Origin: Gamarada debralockiae | Lineage: Eukaryota; Ascomycota; Leotiomycetes; Helotiales; Hyphodiscaceae | Reading direction: 5' to 3' | DNA: 64,000 bases | Assembly: GCA_002803225.1 (NCBI GenBank) | Contig: NXFV01001196.1 | Span: 32,050-96,049 of the forward strand | Part shown: positions 11,201 through 21,810 of the stretch, in pieces | Position numbering within the stretch: the first letter of the stretch is position 1 | Layout: the number at the start of each line of letters is the position of its first letter | The notes under the pieces: generated by a model | What the model saw: the letters and a program-made list of their open reading frames with translations, nothing else | What the model was told of the DNA's origin: nothing | The model's database searches: none | Translations under genes and position numbers: made by a program

Positions 11201-11380
11201 TCAATGACACAAGTTGACTTCAAGTCTCTGGGTCAGGCTGAGTGTTATTCTAACATGTATACTTCCATCTCAGAGGTGTGTGCTCAAGATCAGACGTGGA
11301 CAGATTACAATCTGGACTTTACCTTGGAAGGTGGTGTTTTCGAGAACGATTGTGCTATTTGGTCTATTTCTGCCGAATAG
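8293..11380 (+). pseudogene. Subtilisin-like serine protease (S8), degenerate, catalytic His replaced
   Basis: Exon 1 (8293-8787) encodes a signal peptide and an I9 propeptide. Further inferred exons are 8841-8984, 9094-9150, 9200-9308, 9502-9548, 9601-9758, 9809-9885, 10017-10130, 10267-10641 and 10707-11380, all with GT..AG junctions that keep frame. The catalytic Asp is present (VDICIIDSGV, codon 8886-8888). The oxyanion Asn is present (VAAGN) and the Ser is present (GTSMAAPMVAG, codon 10106-10108). The active-site His of GHGTH is Tyr (FYGTYVAG, codon 9148-9150). In-frame stops occur at 9733-9735 (TAA), 10344-10346 (TAG) and 10389-10391 (TAG). The first could be spliced around with a weak GTGCCT donor at 9727, the other two apparently not. 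The last exon, a 220-residue Cys-containing C-terminal extension, is undamaged. H-to-Y (CAT to TAT) and Gln-to-stop are all C-to-T at CpA, as in RIP. Confidence 0.82.
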
Positions 11381-13769
11381 AAAGAAGTATGCTGGCACGG
11401 AGTGATGGAGTTTTGGGGTGGGGGAAGCGTTGTCTATTTTTATGCATATTTTTCATCTACTACTTTATACCCCCTGGCACTTCTGACATTGTAAGAGTAC
11501 ATTTATTTATATCTATACTAGATTGTTGTCAGATGAGCTGGTTGCTATGGCAGCGGTTGTGTACACATATCTCGGGTTCTGGCAACCCTACCTTTTCTTC
11601 CCTCCTTAGATATCTATCAATACATGATTTTACCACACAATATCGTCTGATTCGACAATTGTAAGAATATTATTTTGAATCTCATTCCGAGTACCTGAAT
11701 ATTCAATAGATCCTGCAAATAAATGCATATCACGAGAGTGCAGACGATTCGTCCCAGTAGCAATGAAAACAATATTAAACTATAATCAGATAGTAAAGGA
11801 TTTATCTCTGACTCTTATCCTATTCATAATTACTTCTCTTCTATCTCTCCTCTACTATTCTGCTAGTTCACTTCCGACTCACTTCTGACTTGCTTCCGAC
11901 TTGCCCTGATCCATGACCAGTATGCTCACAAACCTCGACTTCCCTTAATATCATACATATTACTAATAGTCCCTTTGTCTTCTATCATCCATATGTGACT
12001 ATAGTCACTACTAATGCACACCCAGCAAAGTATTACCCACCTCTCTATTGGACAAAGCACCTCCTGTACTGCCATCTTAGCGACTTCTATGACTCTTCTC
12101 TCCTATGCTAGCTCCCTGAGCTTGTCCAGGCCTAAACTGGGCTTACCAAGGCACTACTAAACAGCTGCTACCAGCTGCCGCGTTTCCTGCCCAATAATAG
12201 CCCGGTTTAAGGCGCTGAAGGTGGTTAATGAGCAATAGGGGGATTCCTGTCTAAATAGTATAAACCTATTTCCCTTTCCTCTGAGATCGCTGTGCTGTTT
12301 GAAAGGATATTAGTGTCTCCTTTATTATACATGTCTATCTTTGTTGAATTGTATTTGTATTTAGTTTACGTGCTCTGTTTTATCTGTCTCTTCTGTTAGT
12401 TTTGAATATATCATCCGGTTTATTAATTGTTTTGGAAAATCTGCTCTAGTAGGAACCCTGTAAGGGAGCAGAAACGGGTTCCCGGGCAAAATTCGGTAGG
12501 GAAACTGTAGCCGGGGCACACTGGAGGCCAAAATGGGTTCCACATTATAGTGCGCAGGCTGACTCAGGGCGTGCTCAGGATGCTTAGGCTCTGCTCAGGC
12601 TCTGATCAGGTACGCTCACCCTCAGCTCAGGTTAAAGCAGCAACTGCTCACGTCTGGAAACTAAAACGGAACCGGCGAGGATGAGATTAGAGTCTGACTT
12701 TCGTGGTAGTTGTGGATGATGTGCACTTTGTCAATATTTGGAAACCGCTCAAATCATGCCCCTGTTATCTCGCCGGGTGAGCGTACTTATTCGCCAATAC
12801 CTAAAGGATGATAAACTCAGGCTAATAAATTGTAATCTTCCTTTAGTTTTTTCTTCCTTTCCCGGTGTCGCCTTCTACTTCAAAGAGAGAGCGAATGTGA
12901 CAGTCTAGATAGCAAAGCAAACGAGGTTCAGAAAAGCTCTGAAGAACAAAGTCACAATTAAATGAACTCAAAGGATCTTCTTTGAAATCTTCACCTAGAT
13001 ATAAGAAAGTAATATCAAAGGATGATATAATCCATAATCACAGTTCAATTCATCAGTCATAGCTTGACTATATGCTCTATTAATCTTTTCTAGTATCACC
13101 GCAAATATCCATTTCTAATACAAAATAAAGTACTATAGAAACATAAAAAAACTCATAGTCTAATAGTATTATTACACTGAGCAGAGGCATGCTAGAGAAT
13201 AAGTTGCCGACTCTTGGTAGAGAGATCTAGAAAACGTGACGGCCCGGCCATCGGATCCCTCCTCACCAAATACTTCACGCTAGGCTAAAACAAGACAACA
13301 TAGGTGCCTTATGCAAACCCCCCCCTCTAAGTTCTAAGTCCCACCTAATTCAATTTCACTTGTTTTGAGTTTCAATCGGGCGCCTTGGTCTTACGCATCC
13401 TACCTGCGTCAACTAATGGCGCACCTCCACCAACGTCTAAACTATCCATCGTGGCAGCGGAGATCTTTCCCACACTTTTCTACTACTAGAAGACGAATGT
13501 ATATAATTGGCGAAGGATAAAAGATATGGTTTCAATTCCCCAACCAAAAATTACTTGGAACACTGAATATTGGACTATTCATTGAAGCATTACTCTCGAG
13601 CATCCTCCCAAACCCCACGTACTCCAGTCAAGTCACCCTTCACTTTTCTTATTTCTATTCCCCTGACGATAGGATAGATATGGACAGCACGAGGCCTAGC
13701 ATCTATAAGCATTGTACCAACTTCTGAAGGGCGAAAGGCCAAGCAACAAACTTCTGCATCACTACCGCT
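11381..13769. other. Gene-free, repeat-derived DNA
   Basis: No frame has a recognisable domain. The sequence is moderately AT-rich with short direct repeats (ACTTCCGACTCACTTCTGAC at ~11870). A CTCAGG-rich array at ~12546-12645 is the reverse complement of the array at 3330-3472. It is probably old transposon debris. Confidence 0.45.
12546..12645. repeat. CTCAGG-rich array, inverse orientation of the 3330 array
   Basis: Units such as GTGCTCAGGATGC, CTGCTCAGGCTCTG and ACCCTCAGCTCAGG recur over ~100 bp. Their reverse complement (CCTGAGCA..., CCTGAGCTGAGGGTGAG) closely resembles the array at 3330-3472. Confidence 0.5.
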
Positions 13770-15028
13770 CAGGGTAATGAATTTGACTGCGCTCCTAGTG
13801 TCAAGAAATCCTGGGAGTTACAAAACCCATCGATCTATGCGCAGTGGGCACAGCATTCTACTTCGACTTCTATGCTACCACGCTCAACTTTTCAGACTCC
13901 ACGACAGGATACCTTCTCAAATTGCAGCGAATAAACCCAGACAACTTTACCGACAAAGCAGAAGTCTCCGTCTCGCGTTTCCAATATACGTCACGAGATC
14001 TTGATGACTCCCCTATTCCCTCCACAGAATTCATCGCCTTTCCTTTCGCAATGGGACCTCCGAACGTTTCCTATGGTCGCCTTTGCTCACGGGAGCCTTG
14101 GAGTATACCGTGGCTGCGCACCATCAAGCAGTCCCAGTCTCTACGACTACAACATTTGGAGCCCCACTGTTGATCGAGGATGCACTGTTATAGCTACCGA
14201 CTATGCCCCGCTAGGCAATGACTATGTGGCGCATAAATACATCAGTTTTACAGCGCACGCCCACTATGTGTATTATTCTGTGCTCGCGGCACGAAAGACC
14301 TTTCCCGATACCTTCACCTACAACAGGGTCAGTGTTGGGCGTTCCAGGGCGGCGGTGCAGTGTGGAAACTTTCCGAACATAAACACGTCCAAAACAAGAT
14401 TTCAGGATATCTGAGGACAGTTGCGCTTTGGCCTGCTGCAAAGGTGCACGAACAGACAATCATGGCAATCGGCGCACAGAAAGGCCTGGAGAATCAAACG
14501 GTCGAGCCAGAGATTTTCATGCTCGTGAATGCTATCAAAAATGTGTTTCCTGAGTACATCTACACCCTCTTTGGAGAGAGGCTGAAGAAGCGGATCCATA
14601 TTGCGGATGAGCTGCAGATGTGCGAAATAGCGCATTTGGGTCTTGCTTTGGACCTCAGCACAGACGAAGTCGTTTCACCCAACGTGACAGAGGACATTTA
14701 TTTCCAACGACTGCAGGAGTTGAACGCACCGGCGTCTGGTGACAAGTCTTCTCCGCCAATGCTTATTGTGGCGGGACTGTCTGACTCCGCAATCAACCCA
14801 AATTCGACTTCGAAAAATTTCTAGGAGGCGTGTTCGTACGGGAATGAAGTTTACCTTTGTCTTTACCATGGACTCGAGCACTCGCCCGTTGTCATTGCTA
14901 CGGCGGCGGAATGGCTGCGGTGGATTGATGACCGCTTCAAGGGCATCGGGACTCCGACAAAGTGCACGAGTGCGACGATCAAGCCCTTTAATCTCGAGTT
15001 ATCCAAAAACCCATCTGTGTCTTATTAA
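13770..15028 (+). pseudogene. Secretory lipase (LIP family) pseudogene with frameshift at the nucleophile elbow
   Basis: Three frames together cover a fungal secretory lipase. Block 1 (about 13844-14050) has the N-terminal domain ending IPSTEFIAFPFA. Block 2 (about 14045-14350) has FPMVAFAHGSLGVYRGCAPS, VIATDYAPLGNDYVAHKY and VSVG. Block 3 (about 14345-15028) has VWKLSEH, PMLIVAGLSDSAINP (Asp region) and YHGLEHSP (His region). At the GHSQGGG elbow the DNA reads GGG CGT TCC AGG GCG, so the His before Ser is Arg and one base is missing. A second shift lies between blocks 1 and 2. An in-frame TAG (14822-14824) interrupts block 3 where Gln is likely. Family members are secreted and hydrolyse triacylglycerols; this copy cannot make an active enzyme. 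Confidence 0.8.
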
Positions 15029-15175
15029 AGTTAGTTGTAGGTAGGAAGTTTGTTTGAGTATTGTTTTTCTGGAATTTTGAAAGTGTAGTTTTTTTAGAGA
15101 GTATCTAAGAATATAACGCGTGGATAGAGAAATATCTCAAACCGCCCATCTGAATTAGAAATATTTCTTGACCAT

Positions 15176-15812
15176 TTATCCTACCAGTTTCTTCGTTGAA
15201 CTGTAAACATCTGCCCCTCGAATTCGCTGCCTATACAAGCCAAAGTACCACGGGAGGACGAATAAGCTGATAGTCAAGGGTACAACGACTAACACCTCCT
15301 CCCAAAACGACAGGCCCATTACAAATCCGAAACCCACAGTTAAAATCATGCAAAGAGAGGGAATCCAGATCATCGGAGTCGGTTGAATGCCATTCGTTGT
15401 GTAAGGCTTGAGGAGCGAGAAAAGCAGGACATTCATGCCCATGTAAATGAGCAATGGGAGGAAATATATGGCGCGAGGGATTTGTAATGGATGGGAAGCG
15501 AAGAGCTCGATGTCAATGTGGGTGTTGAGTTGTGAGGCGAATGATGTTACGATCTTGAAATTGGTCAGAACATGTGACTCGAAGAAGACGGGAATTGGGT
15601 ACCTTTTCCATGATTGGACTGGGAGTCCAGAGCGGAGGAGGAATCGAGTTCACAAATAGGGCGAAGAGGCTGAGGAGTACTCCATGGGAGATTATGAGAA
15701 GGACGAGGGGTAGAATGAAATCATCGTTGGAGAGACCAGAAAGTGGTGGTGCAGCCGATTCTTTGTCCGCATCCCTGCTTACAGCGGAAGCGTCGCCCTC
15801 TTTGTCAGCCAT
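15176..15812 (-). CDS. Multi-pass membrane protein, uncharacterised, 195 aa (N-terminus uncertain)
   Basis: Two exons are evident: 15812-15603 and 15553-15176, with a 49-bp GT..AG intron (15554-15602) that joins MEK to IVTSFASQLNTHIDIELF in phase. The product has a charged N-terminus (MADKEGDASAVSRDADKE) and then four or five hydrophobic segments: ILPLVLLIISHGVLLSLFALFV, AIYFLPLLIYMGMNVLLFSLL, MIWIPSLCMILTVGFGFVMGL and VLVVVPLTISLFVLPWYFGLY. An open frame just upstream (to ~15960, minus) contains another membrane-like segment (VYFFETFLALIITVLGLA). A 5' exon is therefore probable and the true start may lie there. I do not recognise the family; it has no motif of a known transporter. It is convergent with the lipase pseudogene and divergent from the next gene. 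Confidence 0.6.
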
Positions 15813-16156
15813 CTCAAGTGAGTTTTTCGAATTGCCAACCCAAGCACGGTGATGATGAGAGCTAGAAAGGTTTCAAAAAAGTATACTTGAAGTAGAAGGT
15901 TGTCGCCTAAAGCTTCCGAAACCCCACCCCCACTCCGCTTCCGTTTGTGACATCCCTGTTGTCTCAGCTGTGTCGACGTCACATCGGCCCACCTCAAGCG
16001 CCCTGAATCTCTGTTTCGTGTAAGGCTGTCTTCTTCAAAACTCATACAATTTTTCATCAACACCCCAATTCAGTAAATTGATGACTGTCATAAGGCTGCG
16101 GTCCCATTGCCCCAATCGATATCCTGGGTATTGTACAGCGTTCAAATTTCGCACCA

Positions 16157-17175
16157 ATGAAACGGAAAGCTGAACCTGCAAGCGTAGAGGAAGAAGGAGA
16201 GGATCCAAAGACTGGGGAGGTATTTTTGAAGGCAGGAGAGAGGGCTTCGATTACTTCGTCACCTGACCGATTCGAGCGACGGAGGAAATGGCGAAAGAGT
16301 GACTTGGACTTTCAGAGCGGCTCGGCATCCAAGTATTTGGGGTCAATGTTAGAGGTGGTTGGGCGAGCCAAGGAGGAGGAAATGTTCACTATTCTGGCAG
16401 GCGAGCATGACGACAATCTGGAAGTGTGGAAAGAATGCGAGAAATCGGGTCGCAAGTATCGGGCATTCTATCTCGCAGGTAAGGGCCACATTACCCCTCA
16501 CAAATCTCAAATAATAATTTCGCGCCAGACAAGATCATAAATGGCGAATCTCGGACGTACGTTGAGCGTGAGATCCTTATTTCAAAAGAAGCGGACCTCA
16601 ATCGTGAGGATCCGGAGATAACTATCGCACAACGGATTTACTCGGCCAGAGGAGCCATCGAACTGAAAGCTCACCAGCTCTATTTCAAAGGACGTCTCGA
16701 TCTCGACAGGCCATATATATTCCCCAAACTAGGCGACGAGATTCCAGGCGTCGGATATCCAGACCTTTATTGCACGTTCCGAGGCATTCGTGACTGGGAC
16801 ACAGTGGTTAAGACGGCGAAGTTTGCTAGCTGTGATCGTAATGTCAGCATTGACATCACCGCGGCTGACGTTCAGAGCAGGAGGAAGATCGTGTTCGACA
16901 TCGAGAAGGACAAAGTTGTCAGCTGTGACACTAAGTCGACACTCGGAGTTGAGATTTCGTGCTCGGATTTCAAATCTTTATTCGGAGGCTCAACAACGGC
17001 AGAGAAGGAAATCAGAAACGCGTATCCAAGTCCTCCCTCAGAATGGAGGAAAAAGGAGTCCACTTCGTCTGAGACAAGGACAATCGGCATGAAGCTGATT
17101 GGCATGGGGCCAGTAGTTGAAGGGACTTTGAGAGCGGACTTGAACATCACTCTTGTACTGAAGACTAAAGTTTGA
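16157..17175 (+). CDS. Uncharacterised soluble protein, 322 aa
   Basis: Exon 1 is 16157-16478 and exon 2 is 16529-17175. The 50-bp intron (16479-16528) has GTAAGG and CGCCAG borders and keeps frame (LA-D-KIINGESR). The N-terminal ~60 residues are charged. The rest is a mixed alpha/beta sequence with a Cys/Asp-rich middle (FASCDRNVSIDITAADVQSRRKIVFDIEKDKVVSCD) and no membrane segment. No domain is recognised. A decayed Tc1/mariner element starts 23 bp after the stop codon, so the native 3' UTR is interrupted or replaced. Confidence 0.6.
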
Positions 17176-17198
17176 ACGGCAAAATCGAAATAAATGTA

Positions 17199-18455
17199 TA
17201 GTAACGTGGCAGAAGTGAAGGCACGGGCCATAAAAACCTACCCCTCGATTCAGAGGCATATATATTAAACCAAACACACTCAATTGAAGTGAAATTATAT
17301 CAATTAAAAGCTCTATTAATACTTTGTCGAACCTCCCTTCATAATTTCCGCTATCCTTCGAGGTATACTCTCTATTAACACATCAAGGGTGTCTTCCACG
17401 ATCTTAGCCAACTCTTGACATAAGGCTGCTTTAATTTCCTCGATACTCTTAATCCTATACCTTCGACCGGAGATTCTATCTTTTAATTACTTCTAAAGGT
17501 TCTTAATTAGAGATAGATCTAGTAACTGCAGGGGCCAGGAGAGGCTCACGACCTTGTGGAGAAGCTTGTAAGTAACGGCCTTCTTGCCGAAGTAATATTT
17601 GGCCCTATCCTCTTGCATGACTACTTCCTTGTTGTATTTCCTTTGCATCTTCTTATAGAAAGGCATAAAGTGTAATTTTAAGAGCTCCTCGATGTACCGC
17701 GTTTGATTCGTTCGAGCCCCTTTTGGCAAGATAACAAGAGGGCCTATTTTTGTGTCCATGAAGTACCCCTATACTCCTACCTTGTCCTCCTACTCTTAAG
17801 GAAGGCTTTAAGTTCTTATCTAAGTAAGCTTCTCCTTTTCCAACTGTCACCCAACAATTTCGGCTATCATAGCCTATTTTAAATGTCGACTCATTAGATC
17901 AAATAACTCTCCTCCAATTCCGGTGATTTTCAGTCCTCCCAAAGATCACTCGGCATTTGTGCTTTCTTGAAAGGTGGGTTTGCGTCGTTTTCTATGCTTT
18001 CTAAGACGCGTCGGACAAAGTCTCGCGACAGTTTCTTTCCCGATTTGGAAGGTGTACCAAGGAAGCAAGGAGCGTGAGCATCGTTGGCCGCAGCTTGAAG
18101 AAGGCGTCTTTCGCCCTTAGGAGTAAGCTTAGGACGCGCGCCAGTACGTTTTATATTGAAGAATTGGTTTTGGCTAGTTCTTTTCTTAAGTCGTTAGACA
18201 ATCTTTGCAACGGTTAATTTAGTAAGATCGACAAGTCGTGAAACCTCACTATAGGTCTTCGTGCACTTATACCAGGCCCACACCTCCCTACGCTGCTCTA
18301 GAGTTGTCTCTCGATGTGAAGTGATTGGTTTGTAAGGCATTTTTGTGGATAAAGAGAAAAGGAGGCGCTGTAGGAGAAGATATGAGAAAGGGTCCTTCCA
18401 AATCGGGAATTCTTAATTTCGCTAAAATCGTGCCTTCACTTCTGCCACGTGATTG
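17199..18455 (-). mobile_element. Decayed Tc1/mariner-family transposon, 1257 bp
   Basis: The ends are 27-bp inverted repeats with a perfect 22-bp core starting ACGTGGCAGAAGTG (left 17199-17225, right 18429-18455), each flanked by TA (17197-17198; 18456-18457), as expected for Tc1/mariner. The transposase is on the minus strand, beginning near 18340 (MPYKPITSHRETTLEQR). A helix-turn-helix region follows, then KKAQMPSDLWED, VMQEDRAKYYFGKKAV, and finally the DLSLIKNL block that corresponds to the usual PDLNPIENLW. It ends with RRIAEIMKGGSTKY. Numerous in-frame TAG/TAA codons and CCA-to-CTA (Pro-to-Leu) changes are present and some internal sequence is missing, so it is inactive. The lesion pattern fits RIP. 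Confidence 0.88.
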
Positions 18456-19547
18456 TACAAAAGTTTGATAGATTTAGTGATCTTGGCAGCCATTCATGCC
18501 GCCATTTTCAAACTCAAGCCTCCTCAGATGAATACTAATGTGCTCGATTGACCTCACAACTTCAGGATGTCCCCTCTGAACTTTTGGGTATCAGAAGAAG
18601 CGCCGCTCACTCAGGTCTGCCGCATGATAAGCTCCTGTCAGAATCCGCGAAAGAGCCAACGGACAGGGTCGTACGGCCAAGCAGATCCGGGAGCCGAAAC
18701 GGAAGAATCCTCAGCCTTCCGGTGTCGCAACTTCCGCCGTGTGCCGTGCGGCCCCTGCCGGCCCCACCGCGCTAGCGTCTGTTGGAGCGATTTTACTCGT
18801 TCTTGGGGAATCTGGGTAAATGAACCCTGAGACTCGACCCTATCTGGGGCAAGCCACCAACAAACAATACGTGAGCAAAAGCTGACACTGGCATTTCGCA
18901 GGGAAGACGAAACATCTCCGAGACTGGGGACATCCGACGTCTGGTTGAACCCTCCAGATGAATCAATTTGGTACCACCTTCATGCCTCGACTCTGTGTAG
19001 CAATCAAGTCCTCGCTGACCAGACTCACGATTTACGCCTGTACATCTGCTATATCTCTGTCTTTAAGTTGATGATCTCAGCGCTCCCAAGTTCAATCTAT
19101 GCCCTTTTTCGATGTCGTCGTTTATCCTAGAACTACAGAACAGTTCTGCTAGTTCCGTCGAGCTGCCAGGGTTAGCGACAGCGAGCATCGAATAACCCGT
19201 ATGTCCAGTCATTCGCTTTGTATCGAAGGTCAACTATCGAGGAAGCTCGGAGGGGTAAGGAAACAGTGCCCCTGCAACTTTGAAAGCGTATGTATCTTGA
19301 TACCTAGGAAACGTTATTAACATTCAAAATTAGCACTCGGAGAATTGTGATTAACCAACTCTTGGAGCATATACTCTCTCGACTAGCGGAGGAGTTACAA
19401 CGTGATGAGCGCCACAGCGTGCGCCGATTGCGGTCCAATTCCATTGCCCACGCGAGTGCCGTTAGTAGGCTGGGTCATTGAGGTCCCGGGACGCGGAACG
19501 TTGTCTTTGATCGTTACCTGCCTGTTAACCATCTTCTTTATACGTGG
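18456..19547. other. Gene-free region upstream of a pseudogene fragment
   Basis: No frame longer than ~90 codons and no domain were seen. The GC-rich part 18640-18780 has open frames on the plus strand, but they are low-complexity Arg/Pro/Ser. Part of it may be the eroded 5' region of the membrane-protein pseudogene that follows. Confidence 0.35.
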
Positions 19548-19990
19548 GTGGTGATATATCCACGTTTATACAAAAGTCGGATACAAGGTACGCTATATAA
19601 GCTCGCTCTACTCTACAAGGCCATCCTCGCGCCAGAGTGCATAGCTGTCGAAGGACTTCAGGAATGGACGCAGGGCCGAAGGATAGAACAGGACTGTTCG
19701 GAAACAACAGAAGGACAATTCAAACTCATCCATGCTTTCTACATCAGCATGCTTGCACTCAGATACCGCATACCACGGGGCGATAAAGTGATATGGCCTA
19801 ATCAATACACATGGTTCCTCAAGTAGGGTCTGATTGACAGAAAGGACCACGAAAGCTGGGGTCTCTCAGAGGCTGAGATACGACTTGGTTGCGTAGGAAA
19901 CCAAAAGATTCGGGGACATTGGGGCCCTTGGACCAGGTCATTTGGATTTTTTGCGGGTAAACAACGTGCGCTTGAAAGCTTGACGTTGTA
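19548..19990 (+). pseudogene. Fragment of a fungal multi-TM protein gene
   Basis: The plus frame reads PECIAVEGLQEWTQGRRI, then HAFYISMLALRYRIPRGDK, VIWPNQYTWFLK, a TAG stop (19824-19826), and in the same frame GLIDRKDHESWGLSEAEIR. This is the middle of a widespread Pezizomycotina family of ~400-aa proteins with several membrane helices and no known function, in which the stop position is normally Gln (K-Q-G-L-I-D). Upstream and downstream parts are eroded. CAG-to-TAG again fits a C-to-T change at CpA. Family membership is from memory of the motif. Confidence 0.55.
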
Positions 19991-20697
19991 AGCAGTCCGA
20001 GGAGCGTCGCTCACAATCCAATCGAGACTGCTGCCGATATGGATGCATATTTGAAAACAGAGGAGATCATTTCGCTTGTCGTCATGGCATAGGAAACGGG
20101 GAGGAAAGTCCGTGGATGTTCGTGTGTTTTCTGTACCGTACCTGAGCACAGGCAAGCGGCACGATCTGCGGGGAGAAGTACCATCACACTAAGCAGCAAT
20201 TAGGCTAAGGCCAAGGCCAGTAAGGCTTATGAGGCTGACACGTGCTTCTGGTAAGGGTTCTGGTACATACGGACGTATAAAGTAGCTGTTAAGGGTTCAC
20301 AGGTAATACACGCTCAAAATTTGTTATCTAGCATTTGGACGGAAAGAAAATGGAAAGAAAATCGCTCATCGTTGAGTTTGGGTTATCATCAAGGATTCAA
20401 GATTATGAAATGGCTGGTGGAAGACTCAAGCTTCAGGAATCAAGGAGTTTCAGTGATTCTGGTAGGACAAAGACTGGAATTCAGGAAATGTGCGTGTTGG
20501 GCAGATTGTATGAAAAGAGGTTGTCTTTGCAGTAGATTAAGGGGGTAGCTAATACGAAGCGAGGAGCTAACCATTGCAATTCAATTGGCTGACTGACCGA
20601 CGATCGAAAGGCGTCACGCTCTCCGGATGTAAAATCGACATCGTTTCACTTCTCTTCTTGTTCGTGCCCACTCTGCATCCTTGGACTAGCTCCGTCG
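19991..20697. other. Intergenic, nothing recognised
   Basis: Short frames only; the 3' part of the membrane-protein relic may extend to about 20150. No regulatory site could be assigned. Confidence 0.4.
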
Positions 20698-21318
20698 CTA
20701 TCCTCTCGAAGCGTCATCTCCCACACTCACCACACTCACTTCCACTTCCTCTAACCCCGCCAACTCAGGTACATCCTCCCTCGCCTTCCCCAAAAGTCCT
20801 TCAATCACCCTCTTCACAGGATGCTGTTGCTGCATAAAAGCCGTCCAATGATCATCAACATCCACACTCAGCCTCCTCATTCCAGGAAAGAATTTCCACA
20901 CACTCGCCAACCCGTCAAGTCCAAAATTATACAATGCCACATTCCGCACCTCCTTCATTGAGTCCTCCTCATATCTATTCAGACGAGAGTGATAATCGAA
21001 GTGGAAGCATTCAAAGCAATTTGGTAGCTGGTAACAAGATGGTAGACATGGCGGGAGGAGCAGGATAGTGTCGAGATGGGGGTTGATATATATTCCGGCG
21101 GGGAACTTTGAAGTTGTAAAGCACCTTTTATATCGATATAAAACTACGCCCCGAGATTCAGAACAAACGAACGAGAGAATTGGTTGTGGGACACTAGTGA
21201 TGTGGGATTTGCTGATGCTGAGGTTTATGGGAATGGTTCTGGGACCTGGGAGGGCAGCTTCCCAGATTTTGAGACGGAGTTCCGTTGGGAGATCTTTGAA
21301 ACAAGTAAACGATTTCAT
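20698..21318 (-). CDS. 2EXR-domain (F-box-like) protein, 206 aa
   Basis: The ATG at 21318 (MKSFTCFKDLPTELRLKIWEAALPGPRTI) starts directly on the 2EXR signature F..LP.ELRLKIW..ALPGPR. The 16 codons upstream are open only from a GTG and are not needed. Further family features follow: PILSFVCSESRGVVLYRYKRCF (the 'vCreSR' block) and GIYINPHLDTILLL. The C-terminal half contains RNVALYNFGLDGLASVWKFFPGMRRLSV, typical of the family. 2EXR proteins are F-box-like and strongly expanded in Leotiomycetes; their role is unknown. It is a single exon without lesions. A decayed relative lies upstream at 21957-22895 in the same orientation. Confidence 0.8.
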   Translation of the reverse strand: MKSFTCFKDLPTELRLKIWEAALPGPRTIPINLSISKSHITSVPQPILSFVCSESRGVVLYRYKRCFTTSKFPAGIYINPHLDTILLLPPCLPSCYQLPNCFECFHFDYHSRLNRYEEDSMKEVRNVALYNFGLDGLASVWKFFPGMRRLSVDVDDHWTAFMQQQHPVKRVIEGLLGKAREDVPELAGLEEVEVSVVSVGDDASRG

Positions 21319-21676
21319 GACAATTTGAGTGTTAAAGAGTATCGAAAGTTCGCATAAGAGGTTCACATGATGGTTGGACGTGAAGTTCGTAGGTGTGGTG
21401 CGGTTTCTTTCCTCTGTTCAGCTCGAGAGCTAGTGCTTACTGTACAAATATACCAAGTACGAGGCTGCACGAGGCTTGACAAGGTTCGGCCGCTCTGCTG
21501 GCACTAAGCAATTGCACAGAGCTTTGAAATAAAGAAATTAGTATTTGCTGATATGGAAAAAGTATTCATGTGAGTTCACGGTAAATAGGTCCGACTCCTG
21601 CGACCAATTTGGCATTCTGATTCTCTCGTTCTGTCGGGCTCCGGATCTAAGACCGAAACCCCGCACAGTACTTTAT

Positions 21677-21810
21677 GGGACGAGCTAAATCAACTCCACT
21701 AGCGGCTAAATCACTCTTCTGGGTACACCCATCAACCTCGCGCCAGAGTAGTAATTTGTATGCGAATGCGAGTTGATTTAGCCGCCAGTGGAGTTGATTT
21801 AGCTCGTCCC
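21677..21810. mobile_element. hAT-type MITE, 134 bp, 37-bp inverted repeats, 8-bp duplication
   Basis: The left end GGGACGAGCTAAATCAACTC... (21677-21713) is matched by the reverse complement of 21774-21810 over 37 bp with a single mismatch (CTAGCGG/CTGGCGG). The flanks are TACTTTAT at 21669-21676 and TACTTTAT at 21811-21818, a perfect 8-bp target duplication, diagnostic of hAT-superfamily insertion. The 60-bp interior is non-coding. The high end identity implies recent mobility. Confidence 0.9.

Noticed and set aside
12840..12911. Possible third LTR end (GAATGTGACA)
   Set aside because: No matching TGTCAC start and no target duplication could be found nearby.
18640..18830. Arg/Pro/Ser-rich open frames that might be a zinc-cluster factor
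   Set aside because: No Cys6 spacing or any other domain is present; the GC-rich stretch simply has few stops.
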